In this document: one piece after another, positions 34,413 through 42,300 of the stretch
Numbering within the stretch: the first letter of the stretch is position 1
How the letters are laid out: each line of letters begins with the position of its first letter
Origin: Patescibacteria group bacterium
GTDB lineage: Bacteria > Patescibacteriota > Patescibacteriia > Magasanikbacterales > GWA2-37-8
Reading direction: 5' to 3'
DNA: 52,818 nucleotides
Assembly (NCBI GenBank): GCA_022710645.1
Contig: JAKLGL010000003.1
Coordinates: 1 to 52,818, forward strand
Made by a program: the position numbers and the translations under genes
Notes under the pieces: model-generated
What the model was told of the DNA's origin: nothing
What the model saw: only the letters and a program-made list of their open reading frames with translations
Database searches by the model: none

Positions 34413-35640
34413 ATCTCAACGCTTCTATAGGATTTAATCTACTGGCTTTTCTAGCTGGAATAATTCCAAAAACAAGACCAACTCCGACTGAGACAAAACA
34501 CCCCAAAAATACGGATGAGACGGAAACGGCAAAATCCCAATCATAACCCATGCCTTGAGCTACCTTAGCCACTATAAAAGAGATCAAAATACCCAAAATT
34601 ATACCTATCAAACCGCCGATAGATGTAATCATTACCGATTCTATCAAAAATTGTACGATAATGTTTTTGTTTTTTGCGCCAACCGCTTTACGCAAACCTA
34701 TTTCTCTGGTTCTTTCTTGAACAGCTGCCAACATTATATTCATAATCCCCACTCCTCCAACAACCAAAGCTATAGCCGCCACCGCTACTAAAAACATTTT
34801 CAAAGCATTGGTAATGGAAGTTATGGCTTCCAATCCTTGAGCCATGGAACGAATACTAAAATCGTCATTTTCCGGATTATCTATATTGTGTCTTTCACGT
34901 AACAATACTTTGGCTTGTTCTACAGCATTATCCACATTTTTTGCATCATCAACTTTTAATCTGGCAAAACTAACATGATCAATTCCGAGTAATAATTTTT
35001 GTGCCGTAGTCAAAGGCACAAAAATTTGATCGTCTTGATTTTGCATTCCGGAAGTTCCTCGTTTAATCATCACACCTATAATATTAAAATAAGTTTTTTT
35101 AATTTTTATCTGTTGACCTATGGGATTTTGATCCAAAAAAAGATCTTTGGCGACTTCATAACCCAATATAGCAACCCGCGCATTACCTTTTTCTTCATCT
35201 TCAGTAAAAAATCTGCCTATTTCAACTTTTGTATCTTCAACATCAATATAAGAATAATTTACACCGGTAAAATTCGTATCTGTTTGTTGATCTCCCCAAG
35301 TTACCGTATCTGTACCTTTAACATATCCGCTAACAGCGGTAAAATAAGGAATTTCTTTTACCAAAGCTTTGAGATCATCATCTTTGAGGGTTGTAATTAC
35401 CACACCCATTACCGAAGCTGGAGGTCCTTTTTCATCAGCTTTACCGGGTAAGATACCGACTAAATTTGAACCCATGCTTTTTACTTGATTCAAAATCAAA
35501 CTTTGAGCTCCGGCTCCAACTGACATCACAATAATTACCGCCATAACACCGATAATGATTCCGAGCATGGTCAAAAATGACCGGATTTTGTTCCGGCCGA
35601 TGACGTGCCAAATACTATGAATATTTTCCAAAATGTTCAT
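34405..35640 (-). CDS. MacB-type ABC permease, first of two
   Basis: A 411-residue paralogue of the downstream permease: 'RSFLTMLGIIIGVMAVIIVMSVGAG', an external domain with 'VAILGYEVAKDLFLDQNPIGQQI', and 'VQERTREIGLRKAVGAKNKNI' before the last helices. It ends 'PARKASRLNPIEALRYE'. It starts 3 bp after the ATPase gene. In MacB the ATPase is fused to the permease; here it is separate. Confidence 0.9.
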   Translation of the reverse strand: MNILENIHSIWHVIGRNKIRSFLTMLGIIIGVMAVIIVMSVGAGAQSLILNQVKSMGSNLVGILPGKADEKGPPASVMGVVITTLKDDDLKALVKEIPYFTAVSGYVKGTDTVTWGDQQTDTNFTGVNYSYIDVEDTKVEIGRFFTEDEEKGNARVAILGYEVAKDLFLDQNPIGQQIKIKKTYFNIIGVMIKRGTSGMQNQDDQIFVPLTTAQKLLLGIDHVSFARLKVDDAKNVDNAVEQAKVLLRERHNIDNPENDDFSIRSMAQGLEAITSITNALKMFLVAVAAIALVVGGVGIMNIMLAAVQERTREIGLRKAVGAKNKNIIVQFLIESVMITSIGGLIGIILGILISFIVAKVAQGMGYDWDFAVSVSSVFLGCFVSVGVGLVFGIIPARKASRLNPIEALRYE

Positions 35641-35643
35641 ATT

Positions 35644-36369
35644 TTATTTTATGAGCTCGTTGGATGTTTGAGCAAACTGACGATTAACCACTTTTTCATC
35701 GCTTTCTATCACTCCGTCTTTAATACGCAAAATTCTTTTGGCGTGTTCGGCCGTGTATCTTTCATGAGTAACCAAAATTATGGTTTTACCTTCTTCATTG
35801 AGCGATTGTAAAATCTTCATAACTTGAAGCCCGGATTTACTATCCAAATTCCCCGTTGGTTCATCGGCAAAAATAACCGACGGATCATTTACCAAAGCGC
35901 GCGCAATCGCCACTCTTTGTTTTTCTCCACCAGATAATTGATTGGTAAAATAATTTAAACGATGATCCAACCCCACATTAATCAGAGCTTGTTTTGCTTT
36001 ATAAATACGAATATTATTATTACTTACCCCATCATAAAGAAGCGGTAACATAACATTTTCAAGCACTGTTGTACGCGGTAAAAGATTGAAAGCTTGAAAA
36101 ATAAAACCGACTTCTTTGCTGCGCATTTGTGCTAACTGATCATCATTAAATTCACTTACATCTTTTCCTTTAAAAAGATATTTTCCACAAGAAATTTTAT
36201 CCAAAAAACTCAAAATGTGCATCAACGTGGATTTTCCCGAACCAGAAGGACCCATTATAGCCACAAATTCTCCTTCTTCAATTTTAAAATTTAAATCATG
36301 AAGCACCGGGGTTTTTACTTCCTCGTTTACATATTCTTTGCATAAATCTTTTGCTTCTATAAGAGTCAT
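35644..36369 (-). CDS. MacB/LolD-type ABC ATPase
   Basis: The ATPase for the two MacB-type permeases. Walker [11 protein letters not shown]-loop '[24 protein letters not shown]', signature [15 protein letters not shown] and Walker [17 protein letters not shown] are typical of the LolD/MacB group. It starts 1 bp before the membrane-fusion gene's stop region in a tight operon. It differs from the FtsE-type ATPase at 16245 in Q-loop and context. Confidence 0.93.
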   Translation of the reverse strand: MTLIEAKDLCKEYVNEEVKTPVLHDLNFKIEEGEFVAIMGPSGSGKSTLMHILSFLDKISCGKYLFKGKDVSEFNDDQLAQMRSKEVGFIFQAFNLLPRTTVLENVMLPLLYDGVSNNNIRIYKAKQALINVGLDHRLNYFTNQLSGGEKQRVAIARALVNDPSVIFADEPTGNLDSKSGLQVMKILQSLNEEGKTIILVTHERYTAEHAKRILRIKDGVIESDEKVVNRQFAQTSNELIK

Positions 36370-36370
36370 A

Positions 36371-38092
36371 CTATTTGGTAGAAATTATTATTTCTTCACC
36401 CTCGTTTAACCCTTCCAGAATTTCCACTTTACCGTCGTCGGCACGTAAACCGGTTTTAATTTTTTTATCAACTGCCTGGTTGTTTTGTAAGACTTTGACA
36501 AATTTATCTCCGTTGGTACGAATGGCTCGGGAAGGAATAGATAAAACATTTTCTCTTTTGTCGGTATTGAGAACAACATTGGCGGTCATACCTGATTTTA
36601 TTTCTTTGTCAGTATCGTCAAGCGCCACTTTTATTTTGTAATAAACAACATCTTGAATAACAGTTGCTCCGTAATCTATATTGACCAATTTTCCAAAAAT
36701 TTTGAAATCATCTCCATAGGCATCCAGAGTGATAACAGCCTGATCGTTTAATTTTATTTTTGATACGTCGGTTTCCGGAATATCAACCGTTATTTCAAAA
36801 TGCGGAGTTAACAAATTAACCATTTTTTCGGAAGGCATGATTTGTTCACCTACTTTTTTATTTATTTTAGCCACTATACCGTCAATCGGCGCGCGAATGA
36901 TAGCTTTCTCGCGATTTGCCTGCGCTTGATAAAGCATAGCTCTCAAAGCCGCCACATCAACTTCTCTGGGCGGATTAATCTTTGCATCCAAATTTGCTAC
37001 AGCTTGATCATAAGCAGCTTGTTTTATATTTATATTATTAGCAACCGTAGCTTTGGCGGCATTCAGATCACCAACAGCTTTATCATAAGCCAATTTATAA
37101 GTGCTATAGCTATTTTTCGCGTTAAAAATATTTTGTTTCTGAGCAATAATACTGGAATAATTTGTACTAACTGAAGAGCGACTGCTTTCAATAGTAGTTT
37201 TTTTTGCGTCAAGCGATGTTTGTGTTAAATTCCCCGAGGGAGGTGTAACTTTCAAAACATCAGCAACCAAATTCAATAAAATATTCATATAAGTCAGAGC
37301 ATTTTCAGTAGCATTCAACCCTTCGTCAATTTCCGAATAACCGCTATCGGTATTTAAAATTAAAGTCTTAGTTTTGGCCAAATCTATTTTTTCTTTAGTC
37401 AAAGAATATTGATCTTTGGCTTGAATAATTTTACTGTTATCCAAAGCCGACAACGAACTTTCGAAATCATCATTGGCTAATTTATTATCAACACCCAAAA
37501 TATTATCAGCTTGCGTCAAAGCGCTGTCCAGGGCGCTACCCGCGGTTTTGATATAAGCCACAGCCGTATCATAAGCATTGTCCACCAAGGCGCTGCTATT
37601 TCCGCCTTCGGCCATTTTCAAATTGTTTTTTGCGGTTTCCAAAGCTATTTCCGCTTGAGTAATAGTGTTTCGTCCGTCCACAGAAGCTTGATCCAAAGCC
37701 GCTTTAGCAACAACTACGGCTGCCGTATAATATTTTTTATCTTCATCAGTCGCCCCGGCTAAACGTTGTTGTAAATTGGCACTAGCTTGAGCTACCGCCG
37801 CATTCAAATCATCAGCTTTGAGTTCCGCCAAAATTTGTCCGGATTTTACTTCTTCTCCTTCTTTAACTAAAATCTTTCCCACGGTTCCAGACATTTCAAA
37901 ATTCATTTGTAAATCCGAAGAAGATTCTATTTTACCGGTAGCATCCACAGTTTGAACTAAATCGCCCCGTTGCACTTTTACCGTATCATAAATAGAAACT
38001 GCGGGAGCCTTCAAACGACCATAAACAACAAAAATCACAACCAATCCCACAATCAAAAGCGCATAGAATTTTTTTTGTTTTAAAAAAGACAT
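36371..38092 (-). CDS. MacA/HlyD-type membrane-fusion protein with long coiled coil
   Basis: A 573-residue partner of the MacB-type exporter: N-terminal anchor helix (about 7-25), a split lipoyl domain ('QTVDATGKIESSSDLQMNFEMSGTVGKILVKEGEEVKSGQILAEL'), a helical hairpin of about 290 residues (100-390), then 'APIDGIVAKINKKVGEQI' and beta-barrel domains. The hairpin is much longer than in E. coli MacA (total about 370), perhaps to cross a thick wall or S-layer, since no outer membrane is expected. Confidence 0.9.
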   Translation of the reverse strand: MSFLKQKKFYALLIVGLVVIFVVYGRLKAPAVSIYDTVKVQRGDLVQTVDATGKIESSSDLQMNFEMSGTVGKILVKEGEEVKSGQILAELKADDLNAAVAQASANLQQRLAGATDEDKKYYTAAVVVAKAALDQASVDGRNTITQAEIALETAKNNLKMAEGGNSSALVDNAYDTAVAYIKTAGSALDSALTQADNILGVDNKLANDDFESSLSALDNSKIIQAKDQYSLTKEKIDLAKTKTLILNTDSGYSEIDEGLNATENALTYMNILLNLVADVLKVTPPSGNLTQTSLDAKKTTIESSRSSVSTNYSSIIAQKQNIFNAKNSYSTYKLAYDKAVGDLNAAKATVANNINIKQAAYDQAVANLDAKINPPREVDVAALRAMLYQAQANREKAIIRAPIDGIVAKINKKVGEQIMPSEKMVNLLTPHFEITVDIPETDVSKIKLNDQAVITLDAYGDDFKIFGKLVNIDYGATVIQDVVYYKIKVALDDTDKEIKSGMTANVVLNTDKRENVLSIPSRAIRTNGDKFVKVLQNNQAVDKKIKTGLRADDGKVEILEGLNEGEEIIISTK

Positions 38093-38118
38093 ACAAATTT
38101 TTAATTTAAAATATTATT

Positions 38119-38337
38119 TTATTTTTTCAAACCGAGTGTTATTTTTTTGAGTAAATCTTTCATGACAACTTCCGGCAATAAAACCAAATTTCCCAGGTGC
38201 TCCACAAACAAAAAACGATCACCAGGTTTAATCCTCAAAATATCACGTGCCTCTTTCGGTATCACTATTTGTCCGCGTTCGCCTATTATCCCGGAACCGC
38301 AAATATTGCCAAACGGTATTTTATTTGTTTTTGTCAT
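38119..38337 (-). CDS. AbrB/MazE-type DNA-binding regulator
   Basis: A 72-residue SpoVT/AbrB swapped-hairpin protein: 'GIIGERGQIVIPKEARDILRIKPGDRFLFVEHLGNLVLLP'. I chose ATG 38337 because the longer frame (to 38421) would place its own promoter and a 29-bp palindrome inside the gene. The palindrome directly upstream overlaps the -10 box, so the protein very probably represses itself and the MacA/MacB operon, which starts 26 bp downstream. Confidence 0.88.
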   Translation of the reverse strand: MTKTNKIPFGNICGSGIIGERGQIVIPKEARDILRIKPGDRFLFVEHLGNLVLLPEVVMKDLLKKITLGLKK

Positions 38338-38350
38338 ATATTTTTTTAAT

Positions 38351-38379
38351 AAGTATGATAAATCATATTTATCATACTT
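38351..38379. promoter_or_regulatory. Palindromic operator of the AbrB-like regulator
   Basis: AAGTATGATAAAT (38351-38363) and its exact inverse (38367-38379) flank CAT. It contains the -10 box TATGAT of the minus-strand promoter and ends 14 bp before the regulator's start codon, the position of a self-repressing operator. Confidence 0.8.
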
Positions 38380-38399
38380 GATTTTAAAAAAACAGTCAA
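38371..38399 (-). promoter_or_regulatory. Promoter of the abrB-like/macAB-like operon
   Basis: On the minus strand TTGACT (38399-38394), a 17-bp spacer and TATGAT (38376-38371) form a near-consensus sigma70 site, located between the CCA-enzyme stop (38405) and the regulator start (38337). The -10 lies within the palindromic operator. Confidence 0.8.
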
Positions 38400-38404
38400 T
38401 TGTT

Positions 38405-39859
38405 TTATTCTCCTTTTTCAAAATCTTTTGCCTCCTTGAGAAAATCTTCTTTTATTTTTTCAAAATATTTTTTCGATTCTTCGTAATTATTGCCAATTTT
38501 ACCGTCCAAGATGGCTTCTTCAATCGCCTTTTTGATTTTTCCAACGGTCGGACCGGGTTTGAGATGGCATACTTCCATGATTTCTTCTCCTCTTATCGGA
38601 GACTGGAAAGCTCGCATTTTATCAATTTCCAAAACTTCGGCGATACGTTTTTCCAAATTATCATAATTTTTTAATCGTTGTTCTTTTTTATTGGGATTGC
38701 CGGTGGTTATATCGCAACGTCCCAAGATTAAAAGATCGGATAATTCTTCTCCCAAACTTACTATCAGACGACGTACTGCCGAATCCGTAACTTCTTCATC
38801 CATCAAAGCTATGGGATGTTGATGCCAACGCACCAATTTGGTAGCATATTTCGTTTCTTCTTTGGACATTTTCAATCGACGACAAATATCATGGGTCATT
38901 TTTCTACCCAAATGTTCGTGTTGGTTGAAAGTCCAACCTGTTTTGGCGACAAATTTTTTGGTGCCCGGTTTACCGATATCGTGAAGCAAAGCGGCAAAAC
39001 GCAAAATCGTTTTTTCCGAATACAACGCTACATTATCTACTACTTTCAAAGTATGAATAAAATTATTTTTGTGTTGATGACCGAATATTTCTTCCACTCC
39101 ATCGAGTTTACTGACTTCCGGTAAAACAATATCCAATAATCCGGTATGAAACATCAACATCAAACCGACAGACGGTTGTTTGGTGGATAAAAGTTTAAAA
39201 AGTTCCTCTCTGATTCTTTCCGCGGAAATTATTTCCAAACGACGACGATTCTTATGAATCGACTCCAAAACTTTTTTATCAATGGAAAAATTCAATTGCG
39301 AGGCAAATCTGACGGCGCGCAACATACGCAACGGATCTTCACTGAATGTTTTATCCGGATCAAGAGGGGTTATAAGAATTTTTTCTTCCAAATGTTTTTG
39401 CCCTTGAAAAGGATCTATAACTTTCTTTTTCAAAATAGCTTTTGATTTTGTTTTGGAAAAAACATCAACCGGTAACGCCATGGCATTCACGGTAAAATCC
39501 CGACGCGATAAATCCGTTTCCAAAGTAGCGGGGAATACTTGCGGTTTACGAGATTTTTCCAAATAACTTTCAGTTCTGGCTCCGGCAAATTCCAATTCTA
39601 TTTTATTTTCATCTTCGCCCAAAATATATCTGGCTGTATCAAAATCCGGAAATTCCACCAAACTACCGGCTTCTTTCATCTTTTTATCCAAAGCTTTGGC
39701 AAAAACCAATCCGCTACCGACTACGACAAAATCCAAGTCTTTTTTTTGAGGCATTTCAAGAAAAAGGTCGCGCACCGCGCCACCTACCAAAAAAATCGGG
39801 GTTTCTTCTTTTTTGGAAACCGCCAAAATCGCTTTTATCGCTTTGTTATTCCAATCCAT
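38405..39859 (-). CDS. CCA-adding enzyme / poly(A) polymerase family with HD domain
   Basis: Builds or repairs the CCA end of tRNAs, which is needed here because most tRNA genes in the window do not encode CCA. The nucleotidyltransferase head has 'LVGGAVRDLFLEMPQKKDLDFVVVGSG', with the DxD pair in DLD, and 'SRRDFTVNAMAL'. 'DPLRMLRAVRFASQLNF' follows. A C-terminal HD domain has 'RFAALLHDIGKPGTKKF'. The 484-residue length fits this combination. Confidence 0.92.
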   Translation of the reverse strand: MDWNNKAIKAILAVSKKEETPIFLVGGAVRDLFLEMPQKKDLDFVVVGSGLVFAKALDKKMKEAGSLVEFPDFDTARYILGEDENKIELEFAGARTESYLEKSRKPQVFPATLETDLSRRDFTVNAMALPVDVFSKTKSKAILKKKVIDPFQGQKHLEEKILITPLDPDKTFSEDPLRMLRAVRFASQLNFSIDKKVLESIHKNRRRLEIISAERIREELFKLLSTKQPSVGLMLMFHTGLLDIVLPEVSKLDGVEEIFGHQHKNNFIHTLKVVDNVALYSEKTILRFAALLHDIGKPGTKKFVAKTGWTFNQHEHLGRKMTHDICRRLKMSKEETKYATKLVRWHQHPIALMDEEVTDSAVRRLIVSLGEELSDLLILGRCDITTGNPNKKEQRLKNYDNLEKRIAEVLEIDKMRAFQSPIRGEEIMEVCHLKPGPTVGKIKKAIEEAILDGKIGNNYEESKKYFEKIKEDFLKEAKDFEKGE

Positions 39860-39862
39860 AAA

Positions 39863-40897
39863 TTAAATTTTCTTGGCTTGCCCCAAATAGGTAGCAGCCG
39901 CTTCTTTGGAAATAAAATCTTTTTCTACGAAATTTTCTAAAACTTTTTCCATGGTGATCATCCCGTCTTTGACGCCGGTTTGAATTGCGGATTTGATCTG
40001 ATTGATATTATTTTCTTTGATAAGATTGGCCACAGCCGGAGTATTTACCAAAACTTCTCGTACTGCAATACGACCACCGTCTTTTTTCGGTAACAAATGC
40101 TGAGCCACTACACCGCGCAAAACGGAAGAAAGTTGAATCAAAATTTGTTTTTGTTTGCTACCTTCGAAAACATCCACTATTCTTTCCACCGCTTCAGCCG
40201 CGCTGCTGGTATGTAAAGTGGAAAAAACCAAATGTCCGGTTTCTGCGGCAGTCAACACGGTGGAGATGGTTTCCGGATCACGCATCTCACCGACAAAAAT
40301 AATATCCGGATCTTGACGCAAAACATATTTGAGAGCGCTGGCAAAACTTTTTGTATCTACTCCGACTTCACGTTGCTCAATCAAACTTTTTTTATCTTTA
40401 AAAACAAATTCTATAGGATCTTCAATGGTAACAATGTGTGCTTTTTTGGTTTTATTGATTTCTTCTATCAACGAAGCGATAGTGGTTGATTTTCCACAAC
40501 CTGTCGGACCGGTTACCAAAACCAAACCGTCATTAAGCTCGGCAAATTTCAAAATACTTTCTTCAAAATTCAATTCCGCCGGAGTTGGCACATCGCTCGG
40601 AATAATTCTGGCGGATAAACCGACTTTTCTGTCCTGACGATGTAAATTGATACGAAAACGAACACCTTCTATTTCATATCCGATATCTAAATCACTTTCT
40701 TCCAAAAATCTTCTTTTTTGCTCATTGGTTAAAATTATAGAAAGTACTTCTTCCAATTCATCATTATCAATTTTGGTATCGGAAATTTCCACTAACTCCC
40801 CATCAATTCGAAGCATTGGCAATTCCTCGCCAACCAAGTGAATATCCGAAGCTTTTTTTACTATCCCTTCCTTAAAAATTTTCTGTAAATTTATCAT
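39863..40897 (-). CDS. pilT: Type IV pilus retraction ATPase PilT
   Basis: A hexameric ATPase that disassembles type IV pili. Walker A GPTGCGKSTT, the Asp box, 'VGEMRDPETISTVLTAAETGHLVFSTLHTSSAAEAVERIVDVF' with the His box, and the N-terminal 'ASDIHLVGEELPMLRIDGEL' are all present, and the 344-residue length is normal. No other pilus gene is near; it follows, and is 3 bp from, the CCA-enzyme gene on the same strand. Confidence 0.93.
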   Translation of the reverse strand: MINLQKIFKEGIVKKASDIHLVGEELPMLRIDGELVEISDTKIDNDELEEVLSIILTNEQKRRFLEESDLDIGYEIEGVRFRINLHRQDRKVGLSARIIPSDVPTPAELNFEESILKFAELNDGLVLVTGPTGCGKSTTIASLIEEINKTKKAHIVTIEDPIEFVFKDKKSLIEQREVGVDTKSFASALKYVLRQDPDIIFVGEMRDPETISTVLTAAETGHLVFSTLHTSSAAEAVERIVDVFEGSKQKQILIQLSSVLRGVVAQHLLPKKDGGRIAVREVLVNTPAVANLIKENNINQIKSAIQTGVKDGMITMEKVLENFVEKDFISKEAAATYLGQAKKI

Positions 40898-40945
40898 AAA
40901 AAATATTTGAAATTACCAAAAATAAAGCTTTAAAAGCTTGCACTT

Positions 40946-40951
40946 ATTATA
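40946..40951 (-). promoter_or_regulatory. -10 element of the pilT promoter
   Basis: TATAAT on the minus strand lies 49 bp upstream of the pilT start. The -35 region 17 bp further up (TTTTCA) is a weaker match. It is divergent from the tRNA-Pro promoter. Confidence 0.5.
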
Positions 40952-40967
40952 CCACTTTCGTCACCTC

Positions 40968-40996
40968 TTGAAAAGAGTGTAAAACTGTGTTAGAAT
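40968..40996 (+). promoter_or_regulatory. Promoter of the tRNA-Pro locus
   Basis: TTGAAA (40968-40973), 17 bp and TAGAAT (40991-40996) precede the first tRNA-Pro 5' copy by about 45 bp. All broken and intact tRNA copies downstream lie on the same strand, so they would be on one transcript. Confidence 0.6.
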
Positions 40997-41033
40997 AATC
41001 CGGAACTTACAAATTCAAACACTTTTTAAAACA

Positions 41034-41173
41034 GGTAATGTCGGGGTACCCGTCTGCCACGGCTTCGCCATAGGCATGCCGGGCAGGTGGCCTAATTGGC
41101 TACCCGCCCGACTGAACGATGTCAGTCGTTCGGGCGGGTGGCGCACTTCTTATAAAATTTAATAATTTCAAAT
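41034..41173 (+). repeat. Broken tRNA-Pro 5' copy carrying two palindromic insertions
   Basis: GGTAATGTCGGGGTA (41034-41048) is followed by a 39-bp GC-rich palindromic insert (41049-41087), then TGGCCTAATTGGCTA (41088-41102), a 36-bp palindromic insert (41103-41138), TGGCGCAC (41139-41146) and 27 AT-rich bases. Removing both inserts leaves exactly bases 1-30 of the intact tRNA-Pro at 41285. Both inserts break the sequence between TA and TGGC. Confidence 0.85.
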
Positions 41174-41275
41174 GGGTAATGTCGGGGTATGGCCTAATTG
41201 GCTACCCGCCCGACTGAACGATGTCAGTCGTTCGGGCGGGTGGCGCACTTCTTATAAAATTTAATAATTTCAAAT
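41174..41275 (+). repeat. Second broken tRNA-Pro 5' copy, 102-bp repeat unit
   Basis: This 102-bp unit repeats the preceding one but lacks its first palindrome: tRNA bases 1-22, the same 36-bp palindrome (41205-41240), bases 23-30 (TGGCGCAC) and the same 27 AT-rich bases. The next unit starts at 41276 and is the intact tRNA. The two copies of the 36-bp palindrome are identical. Confidence 0.85.
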
Positions 41276-41284
41276 GGGTAATGT

Positions 41285-41358
41285 CGGGGTATGGCCTAAT
41301 TGGCTATGGCGCACGCTTCGGGTGCGTGAGGTTCCGAGTTCGAGTCTCGGTACCCCGA
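41285..41358 (+). tRNA. tRNA-Pro (CGG)
   Basis: The acceptor CGGGGTA/TACCCCG, anticodon stem CACGC/GCGTG with loop TTCGGGT (anticodon CGG), variable AGGTT, and T-arm CCGAG-TTCGAGT-CTCGG form a full cloverleaf. It is the intact member of three tandem units. Confidence 0.92.
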
Positions 41359-41380
41359 CATTGCCCATTTTTTAAAATAA

Positions 41381-41454
41381 CGGGCTATAGCGAAGTTGGC
41401 TATCGCGCATCCATGGGGTGGATGAGACCGTGAGTTCAAGTCTCACTAGCCCGA
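41381..41454 (+). tRNA. tRNA-Pro (GGG)
   Basis: The acceptor CGGGCTA/TAGCCCG, anticodon stem CATCC/GGATG with loop ATGGGGT (anticodon GGG) and T-arm GTGAG-TTCAAGT-CTCAC form a full cloverleaf 22 bp after the first tRNA-Pro. It carries no insertion. Confidence 0.92.
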
Positions 41455-41460
41455 CAACTT

Positions 41461-41488
41461 AAAAAATCGCTAACTTTAGCGGTTTTTT
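41461..41488 (+). terminator. Terminator of the tRNA-Pro transcript
   Basis: CGCTAA (41468-41473) pairs with TTAGCG (41476-41481), extended outward by A/T pairs, and is followed by six T (41483-41488), just after the second tRNA-Pro. Confidence 0.75.
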
Positions 41489-41509
41489 ATTTTATACACA
41501 TTATCTATC

Positions 41510-41538
41510 TTGACAAAAGTTCCAAAATATGTTATATT
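41510..41538 (+). promoter_or_regulatory. Strong promoter of the first short transcript
   Basis: TTGACA (41510-41515, perfect), 17 bp and TATATT (41533-41538, 5 of 6). The next terminator on this strand is at 42093-42148, defining a transcript of about 600 bases. Confidence 0.75.
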
Positions 41539-41655
41539 TAATCGTCGCTAAATTGAACAAAATGGGCAAAAGTCCCTGAGTTCTAACCAGCGGGTTTTAA
41601 AAACAACGCTCTTTCCAACCACAACGTCGAAGCGCAAGAAGCGCAGGAGGTTAGG

Positions 41656-41682
41656 ATGATAATCATCCGTGCTGGCCCGTAA
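41656..41682 (+). CDS. Putative 8-residue leader peptide MIIIRAGP
   Basis: AGGAGG (41645-41650) lies 5 bp before an ATG that opens ATG-ATA-ATC-ATC-CGT-GCT-GGC-CCG-TAA. This is the best ribosome site in the region. The start codon lies inside the inverted repeat GGATGAT-A-ATCATCC (41654-41668). The peptide ends in IRAGP, the same five residues that end the SecM arrest sequence. That it is translated is likely from the ribosome site; that it stalls is speculation. Confidence 0.45.
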   Translation: MIIIRAGP

Positions 41683-42092
41683 ATTTTGTTGAACTACAAC
41701 GAGATCTACTTCAAAAACAGCGATCAACCTTCTTTTCAAGAGCCATTCGGTCCCCGACCAACAGGCCTCGCGACTGCAAAAACGCGGTCGGCGCTCATCC
41801 GCCCGGTTAATTCCGGGACAACAGTAGCGCCATCGGCCACTTCGGGTGGACCTCACGGCATACGGCGGCCGGACTATCTCCCTAAATGAGCTATGACCCA
41901 AAGCATGGGTTGAGCTTCCGAAAATCGGGAGGATATCAAAGTCCGGTCCGCCGGCAAAAAATCGCGGATAAACCGACACTTTTTTTTACAAAGTCGGTGA
42001 TCTCCGCGCGCAACGATTGGTGGTCTCTAACGGATTCCGGGCCACCCGTGGCTTCATCTGCCGCGTAAAAGTGAATTCGACGTTTGCCCCTT

Positions 42093-42148
42093 ACCCCGGT
42101 CTGCGATAAGCACTCAGTGCTGATTCGCGACCGGGGTCGTTTTTTTTA
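42093..42148 (+). terminator. Long rho-independent terminator
   Basis: ACCCCGGTC (42093-42101) pairs with GACCGGGGT (42129-42137), with an inner GCAC/GTGC hairpin, and is followed by a run of nine T. It ends the first short transcript. Confidence 0.85.
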
Positions 42149-42168
42149 TAAAAAGTCAAAAAGTATTA

Positions 42169-42196
42169 TTGACAAAAAAAATAAAAGTAGTAAAAT
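42169..42196 (+). promoter_or_regulatory. Strong promoter of the second short transcript
   Basis: TTGACA (42169-42174, perfect), 16 bp and TAAAAT (42191-42196). It comes 20 bp after the terminator of the first short transcript and is followed by its own terminator at 42410-42485. Confidence 0.75.
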
Positions 42197-42246
42197 CTTG
42201 TGCATTGTCATCCGGCGATGTGGTAACTTGGAGAAGAGATTCTGAT

Positions 42247-42300
42247 ATGCCTCCGAGAAAAGTTGTAAAAGGGACAATCTTACTCCACAGCAAACTGTGA
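42247..42300 (+). CDS. Small ORF, 17 residues, upstream of a coupled ORF
   Basis: The frame encodes MPPRKVVKGTILLHSKL. GGAG (42230-42233) lies 13 bp before the ATG, a long spacing. Its TGA overlaps the ATG of the next frame (TGATG), a typical coupling arrangement. It may be a regulatory leader; no family is recognised. Confidence 0.35.
   Translation: MPPRKVVKGTILLHSKL

Larger units (their letters stand above)
41545..42148 (+). ncRNA. Unassigned GC-rich transcript, structured RNA or leader with small ORFs
   Basis: Bounded by a strong promoter and a long terminator hairpin, this ~600-base unit is much more GC-rich than the genome. Besides the 8-residue ORF it has two overlapping frames, 41686-41889 (TTG start) and 41886-42068, joined by an ATGA stop/start overlap, whose translations match nothing I know and are rich in Pro, Ser and Arg. 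Hairpins such as ACCGAC/GTCGGT near 41972-41998 suggest RNA structure. I searched by eye for tmRNA, RNase P, SRP and T-box hallmarks and found none. Confidence 0.4.

Noticed and set aside
38119-38421. Long 100-residue form of the AbrB-like protein
   Set aside because: The extra N-terminus would contain the promoter and the 29-bp palindrome, and it does not look like part of an AbrB domain.
41221-41433. 70-residue plus-strand ORF
   Set aside because: It runs through the intact tRNA-Pro and a palindromic insert, so it is not a gene.
41548-41979. 143-residue minus-strand ORF
   Set aside because: It lies opposite a promoter-terminator unit on the plus strand, and the Arg/Cys-rich translation is typical of a shadow frame in GC-rich structured DNA.
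41545-42148. tmRNA, because a frame ends in ...VASSAA
   Set aside because: There is no tRNA-like domain: no T-arm or acceptor pairing with a matching 5' end. The Ala-Ala end alone is not enough.
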